A stretch of 42,424 nt of DNA, from the NCBI GenBank assembly GCA_030655755.1, contig JAUSOQ010000033.1:1-42424 (forward strand). Reading direction: 5' to 3'. This DNA is from Coriobacteriia bacterium (GTDB lineage Bacteria > Actinomycetota > Coriobacteriia > Anaerosomatales > Anaerosomataceae). This document shows positions 20,715 through 29,524 of the stretch, piece by piece. The number at the start of each line of letters is the position of its first letter. Position 1 is the stretch's first letter. Made by a program: the position numbers and the translations under genes. The notes beneath the pieces were generated by a model, which worked only from the letters and a program-made list of their open reading frames with translations, had not been told where the DNA came from and did no database searches.

Positions 20715-21916
20715 CAGACCTCCCCGAATACAGCTTCAAGTGTTCCTAGAAGTGTATCAATCTCCGCCTCTTTGCATACCAGCGGTGGCAAGAAGCGTAT
20801 CACCGAATCTCCGATGTTGTTCAGCACGATGCCTGCTCCAAGCGCTCTCTCGGCCACGAGTGTGGCGACCGGCCTGGTCAGCTGCACCGCCACCATGAGA
20901 CCGAGCCCGCGCACGTCGGTGATCTCACCGGTCTTCTCGGCAAGCTCGACAAGGCGTTGCTTCAGATACGCGCCCACCACGATCGCTCGGTCGCCGAGAC
21001 GCTCCTCGCCCAGCGCGTGGATGGTAGCGAGCGCAGCGGCGCAGACAACGGGACCGCCGCCGAACGTGGAGCCGTGGTCACCGGGCTTGAACGCCGCCGC
21101 GACCTCATCGGTGGCCACGACCGCACCGATCGGCAAGCCGTTGGCCATCGACTTCGCGAGCGTCATGATGTCGGCCTCGATGCCGAACGACTGGTGTGCG
21201 AACGCGGGCCCGGTGCGGAAGAAGCCCGTTTGGATCTCGTCCAGCACAAGGAGCACGCCTCGCTCATCGCACAGTCGGCGCACGGCGGTCAGGTACCCGG
21301 GGGTACACGGGTGGACCCCACCCTCGCCTTGGACGACCTCCAGCATCACGGCACACACAGTATCATCGACGATGGCCTCAAGGGCGGACAGATCGTTTAA
21401 GGGTACGTGCAAGAAGCCAGGCAACAGCGGGACGAACGCCTCCTGCTTCGAGGGTTGTGCCGTTGCGCTCAGAGCGCCCAACGTCCGACCGTGGAAGCTG
21501 CGCTGGGCGGTCACGATCCGGTAGCAGTCCTCGCCCTTGCCGAGTTTGCCCCAACGACGAGCGAGTTTGATCGCACCTTCGACCGACTCGGTACCGGAGT
21601 TCGCGAAGAACACCTTGCGGCCACCGCCAGCCAGCGTCGCCACCACTTCAGCAAGGTGCGCCCGGTGCTCGACGTGGAACAGGTTGGAGACGTGTACCAG
21701 CTTCGCCGACTGCTCGGCGATGGCTGCTGCTACCGCAGGATGCGCGTGACCGAGATTCACCGCGCCTATGCCGGACACGAAATCGAGATACTCGCGACCA
21801 TCGTCGTCGTAGAGCCGCACACCGTCACCACGTACGAACATGACCGGCTTCCTCGCGTAGATCGCCATGTGGTATGCGGCATCCAGGGCTGCGGTGTTGT
21901 GGAGGAGTTCGCCCAT
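20714..21916 (-). CDS. argD: acetylornithine aminotransferase
   Basis: PLP-dependent class III aminotransferase that forms N-acetylornithine from the semialdehyde with glutamate as donor. The 400-residue protein shows FANSGTESVEGAIKLAR, FHGRTLGALSAT, LVLDEIQTGFFRTG and the Schiff-base lysine in MTLAKSMANGLPIGA. The start ATG abuts the argB stop (no gap), and the stop overlaps argF. It probably also serves in lysine synthesis, as in many bacteria, but nothing here shows that. Confidence 0.95.
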   Translation of the reverse strand: MGELLHNTAALDAAYHMAIYARKPVMFVRGDGVRLYDDDGREYLDFVSGIGAVNLGHAHPAVAAAIAEQSAKLVHVSNLFHVEHRAHLAEVVATLAGGGRKVFFANSGTESVEGAIKLARRWGKLGKGEDCYRIVTAQRSFHGRTLGALSATAQPSKQEAFVPLLPGFLHVPLNDLSALEAIVDDTVCAVMLEVVQGEGGVHPCTPGYLTAVRRLCDERGVLLVLDEIQTGFFRTGPAFAHQSFGIEADIMTLAKSMANGLPIGAVVATDEVAAAFKPGDHGSTFGGGPVVCAAALATIHALGEERLGDRAIVVGAYLKQRLVELAEKTGEITDVRGLGLMVAVQLTRPVATLVAERALGAGIVLNNIGDSVIRFLPPLVCKEAEIDTLLGTLEAVFGEV

Positions 21917-22846
21917 CTAGAGCGTCACCTCCCCTTCGTACGCGATGCACACGTCATCGTCCGGAAGGCCAAGACTACCGTCGCGCGTGATCATCGTGCC
22001 GATACCGGCGTCTGTGTAGACCTCGAGAAGCAGCGCGTGGGGCGTGATGCCATTCAGTATGTGCGCACGCCCGACCCCCGCATCAAGCGCGTGGATGCAG
22101 GCACCGACCTTGGGGATCATGCCGCGCGATAACTCATCGTTCGCGACCATGCCTTCCGCTTCCTCAAGAGAGAGCGCGCTGATGAGGGACTCCTTGTCGG
22201 CGAAATCGGCATACAACCCGTCCACATCGGTCAGGAAGATGACCTTCTCGGCATCGAGGGCGGCTGCGATCTCACCTGCTACAAGATCGGCGTTGATGTT
22301 GTAGCTACCTCCGTCGTCGCCGGCCGCGACAGACGCTATCACGGGGATGAAGCCGTCTTCGATGAGATTCTTGACGACAGTGGTGTCTATGCAGGTGACC
22401 TCACCGACACGGCCAAGTCGCTCGTCAAGCTGCTTCGCCTTGATGAGATTGCCGTCGTCGCCGGCGATCCCCACGGCAAGGCGCCCATGCTGGTTGATGG
22501 CCGAGACGAGCTCTTTGTTGACCTTTCCCACCAGCACCATCTTCACGACCTCCATGGCGGCGTCATCGGTGATCCGCAAGCCCCGATGGAACTTGACGGG
22601 CATCCCGAGTCGCTCCATGTACGCAGTGATCTCAGGGCCTCCGCCGTGCACGATGACAGGGTTGATCCCCACGAGCTTCATCAGCACGATGTCAGCGGCG
22701 ACCGAGTCGCGGAGCAGCGCATCGGTCATCGCTGCGCCACCGTACTTGATCACCACGGTCCCGCCCCACGTACGCTTGATCCACGGCAATGCCTCCATGA
22801 GGGTGCCGGCTTTGGCGAGCAGTTCTGCCATCACTTCAGGTTTCAT
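21917..22846 (-). CDS. argB: acetylglutamate kinase
   Basis: Phosphorylates N-acetylglutamate, usually the arginine-feedback step. Motifs: VVIKYGGAAM near the N-terminus, NPVIVHGGGPEI, and VIASVAAGDDGGSYNINAD in the ATP site. I set the start at ATG 22846 (309 residues, MKPEVMAELL) because it overlaps the argJ stop codon as ATGA; a longer reading from 22894 would run 48 bases into argJ. Tight overlap with argJ and direct contact with argD show one translational unit. Confidence 0.96.
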   Translation of the reverse strand: MKPEVMAELLAKAGTLMEALPWIKRTWGGTVVIKYGGAAMTDALLRDSVAADIVLMKLVGINPVIVHGGGPEITAYMERLGMPVKFHRGLRITDDAAMEVVKMVLVGKVNKELVSAINQHGRLAVGIAGDDGNLIKAKQLDERLGRVGEVTCIDTTVVKNLIEDGFIPVIASVAAGDDGGSYNINADLVAGEIAAALDAEKVIFLTDVDGLYADFADKESLISALSLEEAEGMVANDELSRGMIPKVGACIHALDAGVGRAHILNGITPHALLLEVYTDAGIGTMITRDGSLGLPDDDVCIAYEGEVTL

Positions 22847-24069
22847 GAACGATACTCTCCGTTTATCCGCACATACTCGTAGCTGAGGTCGCACGTCCAG
22901 ACAGTCGCGGTCCCCTCGCCGATGTGAAGATCCACCACGACCTCGATCTCACTCGCCGCAAGCGCTGTGGCGGCGGCATCCTCATCGAATGGCACCGCTG
23001 TACCGTTCTCACACGTCGTGATCCCGGCGAACACGACTTCAAGCGCGTCGGGATCCACCGTGGCCGAGGACTTGCCCACCGCCATCGCGACGCGACCCCA
23101 ATTGGCGTCTGCGCCAAAGATCGCCGTCTTGAACAGTGGCGAGTTCGCGATAGACATGGCGGCCTCACGCGCGTCATCATCATCGGCCGCACCGCGCACG
23201 GTCACCTCGATGAACTTGGTGGCGCCCTCGCCATCTCGCACGATCATCCGTGCAAGCTCCCCGCAGACCGCATGGATCGCTGCGGAAACGACGCTGAAGC
23301 GGTCGTCACTCACCTCGATCGGACCGCCTCCGGCCGCGCCACTCGCCATGAGTAGACACGTATCGTTGGTCGAGGTGTCGCTGTCCACGGTCACGCGATT
23401 GAAGGTCCCGTCTACCGCCGAGCGGAGCGCCCTATCGCACGCCTCACTCGTGAGTGGCGCATCGGTCGTGACGAACGCCAGCATCGTCGCCATGTTGGGC
23501 ATGATCATCCCGCTGCCCTTGGTCATGCCACCCACCGTGTAGCGCAGACCATCCACGTCGACTGTTACCGCGACCTCTTTCAGGAATGTGTCCGTCGTCA
23601 TGATGGCTTCGGCCGCATCCGTCCCGGCAGTACTGTCAAGCACAGATGCGGCTTCGATAATACCGGCGAGCACGAGATCCATCGGCATCGGCGACCCGAT
23701 GACACCGGTGGAAGCGACCGCGACCTCGGTGACACCGCAGCCGATCGCCTCGGCGGTGACCTCAGCCATCGCACGTGCGTCCACCATGCCCTGAGGACCG
23801 GTGCATGCGTTCGCATTGCCGGAGTTCACAACCACCGCTCGCGCCACACCCGACGCGAGATGTTCGCGCGTCAAACGGACCGGTGGCGCAGCCATCGTGT
23901 TCAGCGTGTAGACAGCCGCAGAGGGGCATGTCGCCTCCGCCACCACAAGCGCAACGTCACGCTTGCCCGACTTCTTGATGCCCGCGCTCACTCCGGCAGC
24001 AAGAAAGCCGAGTGGAGCCGTGACGCCACCCTCGGCATAAGCAAAACCCGTCTTGGTACTCGTCTCCAT
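22843..24069 (-). CDS. argJ: glutamate N-acetyltransferase (ArgJ, ornithine acetyltransferase)
   Basis: Recycles the acetyl group from N-acetylornithine to glutamate, making the pathway cyclic. The 408-residue precursor is expected to cleave itself into two chains at a conserved Thr; the site is visible in KGSGMIMPNMATMLAFVTTD. GNANACTGPQG and GADANWGRVAMAVGKS are also typical. No argA-like N-acetylglutamate synthase is in the window, so ArgJ may be bifunctional. It begins 12 bases after argC and overlaps argB by 4. Confidence 0.96.
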   Translation of the reverse strand: METSTKTGFAYAEGGVTAPLGFLAAGVSAGIKKSGKRDVALVVAEATCPSAAVYTLNTMAAPPVRLTREHLASGVARAVVVNSGNANACTGPQGMVDARAMAEVTAEAIGCGVTEVAVASTGVIGSPMPMDLVLAGIIEAASVLDSTAGTDAAEAIMTTDTFLKEVAVTVDVDGLRYTVGGMTKGSGMIMPNMATMLAFVTTDAPLTSEACDRALRSAVDGTFNRVTVDSDTSTNDTCLLMASGAAGGGPIEVSDDRFSVVSAAIHAVCGELARMIVRDGEGATKFIEVTVRGAADDDDAREAAMSIANSPLFKTAIFGADANWGRVAMAVGKSSATVDPDALEVVFAGITTCENGTAVPFDEDAAATALAASEIEVVVDLHIGEGTATVWTCDLSYEYVRINGEYRS

Positions 24070-24081
24070 GACGTCCCGTCC

Positions 24082-25125
24082 CTAGAAGACCGGCGCAAAC
24101 CGGTCGAGTCCTGTGGTCTCTTCGTACCCCAGCGCCAGATTGGCGCACTGGACCGCCTGGCCCGCTGTGCCCTTCACGAGATTGTCGATGGCCGCCGAGA
24201 CGATCAATGTCCCGGTGCCGTCGGTCGCCACGCCGATGTGCGCGCGATTCGAGCCGCGGACTTCGGAAGTGGATGGCATGACGCCGGGTGCGTGAACCGT
24301 CACGAAGGGTTCACCTGCATAGTGAGCGGCATAGACCGCATGTGCGTCCCCCACTGACAGACCTGGATCGACTTCCAGGTAGACCGTCGAAAGCAGACCC
24401 CGTGACATCGGCACGAGATGAGGTGAGAACGTCACGCGCACGTCGGTCAGACCGAGATCCCCCAGTCCCTGCGTGATCTCGGGAGTATGCCGGTGGGAGC
24501 CGACCTTGTACGCGGTGATAGACTCAGCCGCCGACACATAGTTGGTGGCGGCCGACGGTGTCCGGCCCGCCCCCGACACGCCTGATTTCGCATCGACGAC
24601 GACACGCCCGGAGATGACGAGACCGGCTCGAATGGCGGGCGCAGCTGCAAGCAGCGTCGCCGTTGGGTAGCATCCAGGACACGCGACCAGTCGCGCACCG
24701 GGGAGAGCCTCACGCCACAGCTCGGGCAGTCCGTACACAGCGTCAGACAACAGGTCCGGGCACACGTGCTCGACCCCATACCACCTCGAGAATACTTTGG
24801 GATCCCGAAGTCGAAAGTCAGCACTCGCGTCGATGACCGTCAAACCGGCCTCAAGTAACCCCGGCGTGATGGCCATCGCTGCCGTGTGAGGGACCGCGAG
24901 AAACGCCAATTCCACCGCCTCGGCAATCGCTGCCTCATCGTGGGGCACATAGACAAGGTCACATCCCGCAAGCGCGGGATAGAGTTCCGACACTCGTCGC
25001 CCCGCGTCCGCCGATGATGTCACCGTGACAAGATCCATCAGAGGATGCCCGAGAACGAGTCTGGTCAGCTCGGCGCCCGCATAACCTGCGGCGCCCACGA
25101 TCGCGACGGAAACCACTGTGATCAC
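24082..25125 (-). CDS. argC: N-acetyl-gamma-glutamyl-phosphate reductase
   Basis: NADPH-dependent reduction of acetylglutamyl phosphate to the semialdehyde. The protein (347 residues) has the Rossmann motif VAIVGAAGYAGAEL and the catalytic cysteine in ACPGCYPTATLL. It is the first gene of the arg cluster. The start at 25125 is GTG; a second GTG at 25116 is better spaced behind GGGGTGA and would remove three residues, so the exact start is open. The promoter lies about 30 bases upstream (25153-25182). Confidence 0.96.
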   Translation of the reverse strand: MITVVSVAIVGAAGYAGAELTRLVLGHPLMDLVTVTSSADAGRRVSELYPALAGCDLVYVPHDEAAIAEAVELAFLAVPHTAAMAITPGLLEAGLTVIDASADFRLRDPKVFSRWYGVEHVCPDLLSDAVYGLPELWREALPGARLVACPGCYPTATLLAAAPAIRAGLVISGRVVVDAKSGVSGAGRTPSAATNYVSAAESITAYKVGSHRHTPEITQGLGDLGLTDVRVTFSPHLVPMSRGLLSTVYLEVDPGLSVGDAHAVYAAHYAGEPFVTVHAPGVMPSTSEVRGSNRAHIGVATDGTGTLIVSAAIDNLVKGTAGQAVQCANLALGYEETTGLDRFAPVF

Positions 25126-25152
25126 CCCGAAGTCGAATGACGGTCCGGGATC

Positions 25153-25182
25153 ATTCTATGATGCATAATGCATACACGTCAA
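25153..25182 (-). promoter_or_regulatory. arg operon promoter with embedded ARG-box palindrome
   Basis: On the complement -35 TTGACG (25177-25182), an 18-base spacer, and -10 TAGAAT (25153-25158) point at argC. The spacer contains the perfect palindrome ATGCATTATGCAT (25161-25173), similar in half-site to actinobacterial ARG boxes with ATGCAT/TGCATA halves. Bound ArgR would cover both promoter elements, giving direct repression by arginine. A second, looser AT-rich match (TATGCAGAATATTTG on the plus strand, 25187-25201) next to it may be a weaker box. Confidence 0.7.
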
Positions 25183-25249
25183 TATATATGCAGAATATTT
25201 GAATCACTTTGCGAATGACTATGCGTATGTTCTGTTTCTCAAGCGCTCT

Positions 25250-27688
25250 CTATCCGCGTATCTCTCCCCCGGTCGCTCGGCAAACCTTCACCACGAGCTT
25301 CTCATGGACTGGGCGTACGTCCTCATCGGTGAGCGTTCGTTCGTTCGAGCGGTATGACAGCGAGAATGCCAGGCTCTTCTTGCCGACCGGCAGTCGGCGT
25401 TGCTCGGCAGACGCGTCGTCGGGATCACGATAGACGTCGAAGAGCCGTACATCGTCCAGTAGCTTCCCCCCCGCAGACGCCATAGCCTGCATGAGCTGCC
25501 CTGCGGTGACCGATTCTTCAACGACAAGCGCGATGTCGAGGTTGACTGCCGGATAACGTGGTATCTCGGCATAACCACGCTCGACGTTCCCGGCCTTACC
25601 GAGCGGCTTCACGCCGAGTTCGAACAACGTGACCGGACCCGTAGCTCCGTAGGCATCGAGGACCTGCGGCGCCACCTCTCCGATCCAGCCCACAACGTCG
25701 CCGCGTACGATCACGTCCGCACTGCGACCGGACTGCAACCAGGGATGCTCGCTTGCCCGAAACGTGACCTTGTCGAGGCCGAGTTCGGCGAAGAGCACCT
25801 CGACCGCACCCTTGCCGTCGAAGAAATCGAGGGGTCGCGCCGATTCGTTCCACGCGGGACGTTGCCATGCACCCGTGAGTACGCCACCGGCCATCAACCG
25901 CTCCTTGGGCTGCTTGCGACCAGCTGCCGTCACGAACACGTTGCCTAGTTCGTAGATGTGCACATCACTGACACCGCGTCGCTGGTTGTGTGACACGACG
26001 CGCAACAGTCCGGCGGCGAGCGTCCACCGCATGACCGCCTGCTCCTCTGACATCGGGTTGATGAGCTCGACCGGCACTTCATCGGGACCGAGTTCCCAAC
26101 CGAGTCGCTCCATGTCGCGAGGATCGGCGAACGCATAACCTATATGCTCATCAAGCCCTGCTGCGCGCAGAGCACGACCGACCACTAAGTCGCGACGCTG
26201 CGCGATAGTGAGAGCGCCAACGCGCTCGCGACCGCCGGGGAACGTGGACGGAACGCGTTCCATCCCCCACACGCGTACGACCTCCTCGATGAGATCGATC
26301 TCACGCTCCACGTCCGGGCGGAAGGTCGGGACAGTCACATCAAAACCGTCCTCGGCTGGGACAAGCCCCATCCCGAGGGCAGACAGGATAGTTGCCGCTT
26401 CGTCGTCTGCGATCTGAGCACCGACGATCTCGCGCAAGCGGTCACCACGCAGGCGAAGCACGAGCGGCACAGGCGGCGCAGGGTACACATCCACGATACC
26501 CGGCGCCACGGTGCCGCCACTGACCTCGGCCAACAGCTGAGCGGCTCGGTCAGCGGCTCGAGTCGCAAGCTCCGGGTCGACCCCACGCTCGAAGCGAAGT
26601 GAGGCCTCGGAGATCAGACCGAGTCGTCTGCTCGTGCGGCTCGTCGTCGAGGTGTCGAAACATGCGGACTCCAGCAAGACGTCGACCGTCTTCTCGGAGA
26701 CCTCCGTCGCTTCACCCCCCATGACACCTGCAAGCGCAACGGGGCCGTCGGGGTCGGCGATGACCAGCGTATCAGTCGCCAGAACGCGCTCCTGACCATC
26801 AAGCGTTGTAAGGCGCTCGCCCTCCCGCGCCGTGCGAACGATGATGGCGCTCTTCCCCTCGGCCATGCCGACCGTGGCAAGATCGAAGGCATGCAGCGGC
26901 TGGCCGAGTTCGTAGAGGATGTAGTTCGTGACGTCGACGACGTTGTTGATCGGACGAGCTCCCGCTGCGGTGATGCGCTGTACCAGCCACTCGGGAGACG
27001 GACCGACCTTCACGCCGCGAATGATGCGGGCGGTATAGCGCAAACACAGGGCTGGATCTTCGATCCGTACCGACACGAGATCGGCAGCCGGCGTACCATC
27101 TTCATCAGGAACCGAGGCAGGAGTGCGGAACGGCCTGCCGGTCACCGCACCGATCTCACGAGCCACACCGGCCATGGAAAGACAGTCAGGGCGATTGGGT
27201 GTGACCTCGAGCTCGATAATGGTGTCCGAGAGCCCGTAGTATGAACCGAACGGGACTCCTACAGGCGCGTCCCCGGGCAGGATGAGCAGCCCTGACGCAT
27301 CACCGCCGACAGCGAGCTCAGTAGGAGAACACATCATGCCAACGGAAACCAGGCCTCGCAACTTGACTCGCTTGATCGTCATACCGTTTGGCAGCGTCGC
27401 ACCGATCAGCGCAACGGGGATCTTATCCCCGGCCTTGAAGTTCGATGCGCCACACACGATGCTACACGGCTCATCGGTTCCCACATCGACCGTGCAATAG
27501 GACAGCTTGTCCGCCTCGGGGTGCGGTTCTTTGACAAGCACCTGTCCGACAACGACGCCATCGAGCGCTGCACCGGTCGCATGCACTGCTTCGACTTTCG
27601 TGCCCGTCATGTCAAGGCGGTCACACAGGGCTGCCACGTTCAAATCGACGTCGATCAACTCGGACAGCCACTTGAGCGATACACGCAT
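25250..27688 (-). CDS. pheT: phenylalanyl-tRNA synthetase beta subunit
   Basis: Large subunit of the alpha2beta2 PheRS. The 812-residue chain has an N-terminal tRNA-binding (EMAP-like) domain at about 40-150 (VVVGQVLVKEPHPEADKL, SIVCGASNFKAGDKIPVA), the B3/B4 editing domain (RPINNVVDVTNYILYELG), the B5 domain, a catalytic-like core (NPMSEEQAVMRW) and a C-terminal FDX-ACB anticodon-binding domain (RYPAVNLDIALVVEE to the end). Length is normal. It follows pheS by 47 bases and ends 124 bases before the arg promoter region; no clear terminator is seen between them. Confidence 0.97.
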   Translation of the reverse strand: MRVSLKWLSELIDVDLNVAALCDRLDMTGTKVEAVHATGAALDGVVVGQVLVKEPHPEADKLSYCTVDVGTDEPCSIVCGASNFKAGDKIPVALIGATLPNGMTIKRVKLRGLVSVGMMCSPTELAVGGDASGLLILPGDAPVGVPFGSYYGLSDTIIELEVTPNRPDCLSMAGVAREIGAVTGRPFRTPASVPDEDGTPAADLVSVRIEDPALCLRYTARIIRGVKVGPSPEWLVQRITAAGARPINNVVDVTNYILYELGQPLHAFDLATVGMAEGKSAIIVRTAREGERLTTLDGQERVLATDTLVIADPDGPVALAGVMGGEATEVSEKTVDVLLESACFDTSTTSRTSRRLGLISEASLRFERGVDPELATRAADRAAQLLAEVSGGTVAPGIVDVYPAPPVPLVLRLRGDRLREIVGAQIADDEAATILSALGMGLVPAEDGFDVTVPTFRPDVEREIDLIEEVVRVWGMERVPSTFPGGRERVGALTIAQRRDLVVGRALRAAGLDEHIGYAFADPRDMERLGWELGPDEVPVELINPMSEEQAVMRWTLAAGLLRVVSHNQRRGVSDVHIYELGNVFVTAAGRKQPKERLMAGGVLTGAWQRPAWNESARPLDFFDGKGAVEVLFAELGLDKVTFRASEHPWLQSGRSADVIVRGDVVGWIGEVAPQVLDAYGATGPVTLFELGVKPLGKAGNVERGYAEIPRYPAVNLDIALVVEESVTAGQLMQAMASAGGKLLDDVRLFDVYRDPDDASAEQRRLPVGKKSLAFSLSYRSNERTLTDEDVRPVHEKLVVKVCRATGGEIRG

Positions 27689-27735
27689 CGCGGGTCCTTC
27701 CTCTCACGCCCGTGCGGGCGGAACGTCTCGGCGGA

Positions 27736-28797
27736 TCAGAACTGGTGCAGGAAGCGCGTGTCACCCTCGATGAACAGACGCAGATCGGGAATGCCGTACT
27801 TCAGTGCGGCGATGCGCTCCGCTCCCATGCCGAATGCAAACCCGGTATAGCGTTCCGGATCGATGCCGACATGGCCGAAGACCTTGGGATCGACCATGCC
27901 GCATCCCAGTATCTCGAGCCACCCTTCGCCGCCACACGAACGGCATCCTTCTCCGCCGCAGATCCCACAAGACACGTCGACTTCCGCCGACGGCTCTGTG
28001 AACGGGAAGAAGTGAGGACGCAGGCGCACACGACGATCCTCGCCGAACATGCGCTTCACAAAATGTTCCAGCGTACCCTTGAGGTCACCGAACGTGATGC
28101 CCTCGTCGACGACAAGGCCCTCGATCTGGGTGAACTGAGGGAGATGACTGGGGTCAGCAACGTCACGACGGAACACCTTGCCGGGTGCAAGAACGTAGAT
28201 CGGCGGCTTCTGGGTCTCCATGATGTGTACCTGCACGGGACTCGTGTGCGTGCGCAGCAACACATCTGATTCACCCTCGACCACCGCCCGCTCGCCGGAG
28301 AGGTCGCGCACATAGAATGTGTCCTGCAGCGCCCGCGCCGGATGGTCCGGCGGGTGATTGAGCGCGGTGAAGTTGTAGTAGTCGAGCTCCACTTCGGGGC
28401 CCTCGGCCACCTGGTATCCAAGTCCCACGAAGGTCTCGACGATCTCGTCGACGACCTGGTGGATCACGTGACTCTTCCCCGGCATCCGAACACGACCCGG
28501 TAGCGTCACGTCCACGACCTCCGCCGCGATACGCGAGGCTCGTGCGGTCGCCTGCAGCGACCGACGTTTGTCTGCAAGCGCCGCCTCGACCGTCGCGCGC
28601 ACTTCGTTGGACAGCTGCCCGACCACGGGGCGCTCCTCGGCCGACAGTGCCCCGAGCCCACGCAACACCGCGGTCAGCGATCCCTTCTTGCCGAGATACG
28701 CGATCCGCACCGACTCGAGCGTGTCGAGACTGTCTGCCATCTCGACTGCCGCCAACGCCTTACTGCGCAGTGCCGAGAGTTCCTCTGCGATGCCCAT
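27736..28797 (-). CDS. pheS: phenylalanyl-tRNA synthetase alpha subunit
   Basis: Catalytic subunit of PheRS, class II. The 353-residue protein has the N-terminal coiled coil (1-90), motif 2 HTSPVQVHIME and VFRRDVADPSHLPQFTQIEG, and motif 3 GFAFGMGAERIAALKYGI. A cysteine cluster CGICGGEGCRSCGGEGW sits before motif 3; such Zn-finger-like insertions occur in some bacterial PheS. The ATG at 28797 has GAGGGA just upstream. Expression is controlled by the T-box leader at 28826-29095. Confidence 0.97.
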   Translation of the reverse strand: MGIAEELSALRSKALAAVEMADSLDTLESVRIAYLGKKGSLTAVLRGLGALSAEERPVVGQLSNEVRATVEAALADKRRSLQATARASRIAAEVVDVTLPGRVRMPGKSHVIHQVVDEIVETFVGLGYQVAEGPEVELDYYNFTALNHPPDHPARALQDTFYVRDLSGERAVVEGESDVLLRTHTSPVQVHIMETQKPPIYVLAPGKVFRRDVADPSHLPQFTQIEGLVVDEGITFGDLKGTLEHFVKRMFGEDRRVRLRPHFFPFTEPSAEVDVSCGICGGEGCRSCGGEGWLEILGCGMVDPKVFGHVGIDPERYTGFAFGMGAERIAALKYGIPDLRLFIEGDTRFLHQF

Positions 28798-28825
28798 GCA
28801 TCCCTCACTTCACGTCCGACAACGA

Positions 28826-29095
28826 ACAGAAGCCGCCCTGTCCCAGGAAGGATCCAAGGACGGGGGCGGCTCCCGCGGTACCACCTCGGTTGGCGCCTCA
28901 GCGCCCACTCGTGTGCCGGGTCCGACCCAGCTTTCCCGGTATCGGCGGGGCACCGGCTTCCCTACTCGGCCATCAACGGCTGTTCAGGTCACAGCTGATA
29001 GAGTGAACCGTCCGGCGCATCCCCGGAGCCCTTGCAGTCGATGGGACCCCATCCCTGGCGAAACGCGTATGCCGTACGCCTCTCCGTCATCGCTT
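28826..29095 (-). promoter_or_regulatory. T-box riboswitch leader of pheST
   Basis: The complement carries the T-box core GGTGGTACCGCG (28874-28885, preceded by AACCGA). Next comes a strong stem AGCCGCCC/GGGCGGCT extended by GTCC/GGAC (28831-28871) and a T-containing stretch, which fits the terminator of the T-box switch. The upstream part has stem-I features: GACTGCAAGGGCTCC near the distal loop and, on the returning side, GGTTCAC with TTC (29005-29007) as a likely phenylalanine specifier followed by A. Uncharged tRNA-Phe would bind and allow pheST expression. An extended -10 (TGCTACACT, 29118-29126) overlapping the 3' end of the upstream gene may be the promoter. This element fills the 310-base gap between pheS and the signal peptidase gene. 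Confidence 0.85.
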
Positions 29096-29107
29096 CTTAT
29101 CATGCGA

Positions 29108-29524
29108 TTAGTAGCTGAGTGTAGCACAATCACGAACCCCGCTTCGCATCGCTCCCCACGTCTTACCGAGCGGCAGAACGGCCACGACGACACCCCTTAC
29201 GTACGTACGATCTACGTACTCCCGATCCGGTACGTCGTTCGCATCGCCGCAGGTCCGCAGCGACCCATCGGGTTCAAGACAGACAACGCGGTGAAGGACG
29301 CCACCAGGCCAGCCTTCCTTGTCGAAGAAGACGATGTCGCCCTCGCCCGCGCCGCGACCCCCCCGCCTGTATACGACGAGGTCACCCGGAGCCAGAGTCG
29401 GCTGCATCGAACCACCACCGACACACGTCACACCGAAACAGAAGCACCACAATCCGATAGTCGCGATAAGTCCCACTGAGCACAGGCGACGAAGTCCCGC
29501 GAATCTGACATCCGGACCCGGCAT
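29108..29524 (-). CDS. signal peptidase I, SipW/ER-type
   Basis: Membrane-bound signal peptidase of 138 residues. One N-terminal membrane span (about 12-33), then GGSMQPTLAPGDLVVYRR with nucleophile Ser39, GDIVFF, and LHRVV with His78 in place of the usual bacterial lysine, then GDANDVPD (93-100). The Ser-His arrangement marks the SipW/archaeal/eukaryotic-ER class rather than LepB. It lacks a long C-terminal extension. Its ATG overlaps the stop of the TasA-like gene (TGATG), so the pair is co-translated and this enzyme probably processes that partner. Confidence 0.85.
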   Translation of the reverse strand: MPGPDVRFAGLRRLCSVGLIATIGLWCFCFGVTCVGGGSMQPTLAPGDLVVYRRGGRGAGEGDIVFFDKEGWPGGVLHRVVCLEPDGSLRTCGDANDVPDREYVDRTYVRGVVVAVLPLGKTWGAMRSGVRDCATLSY

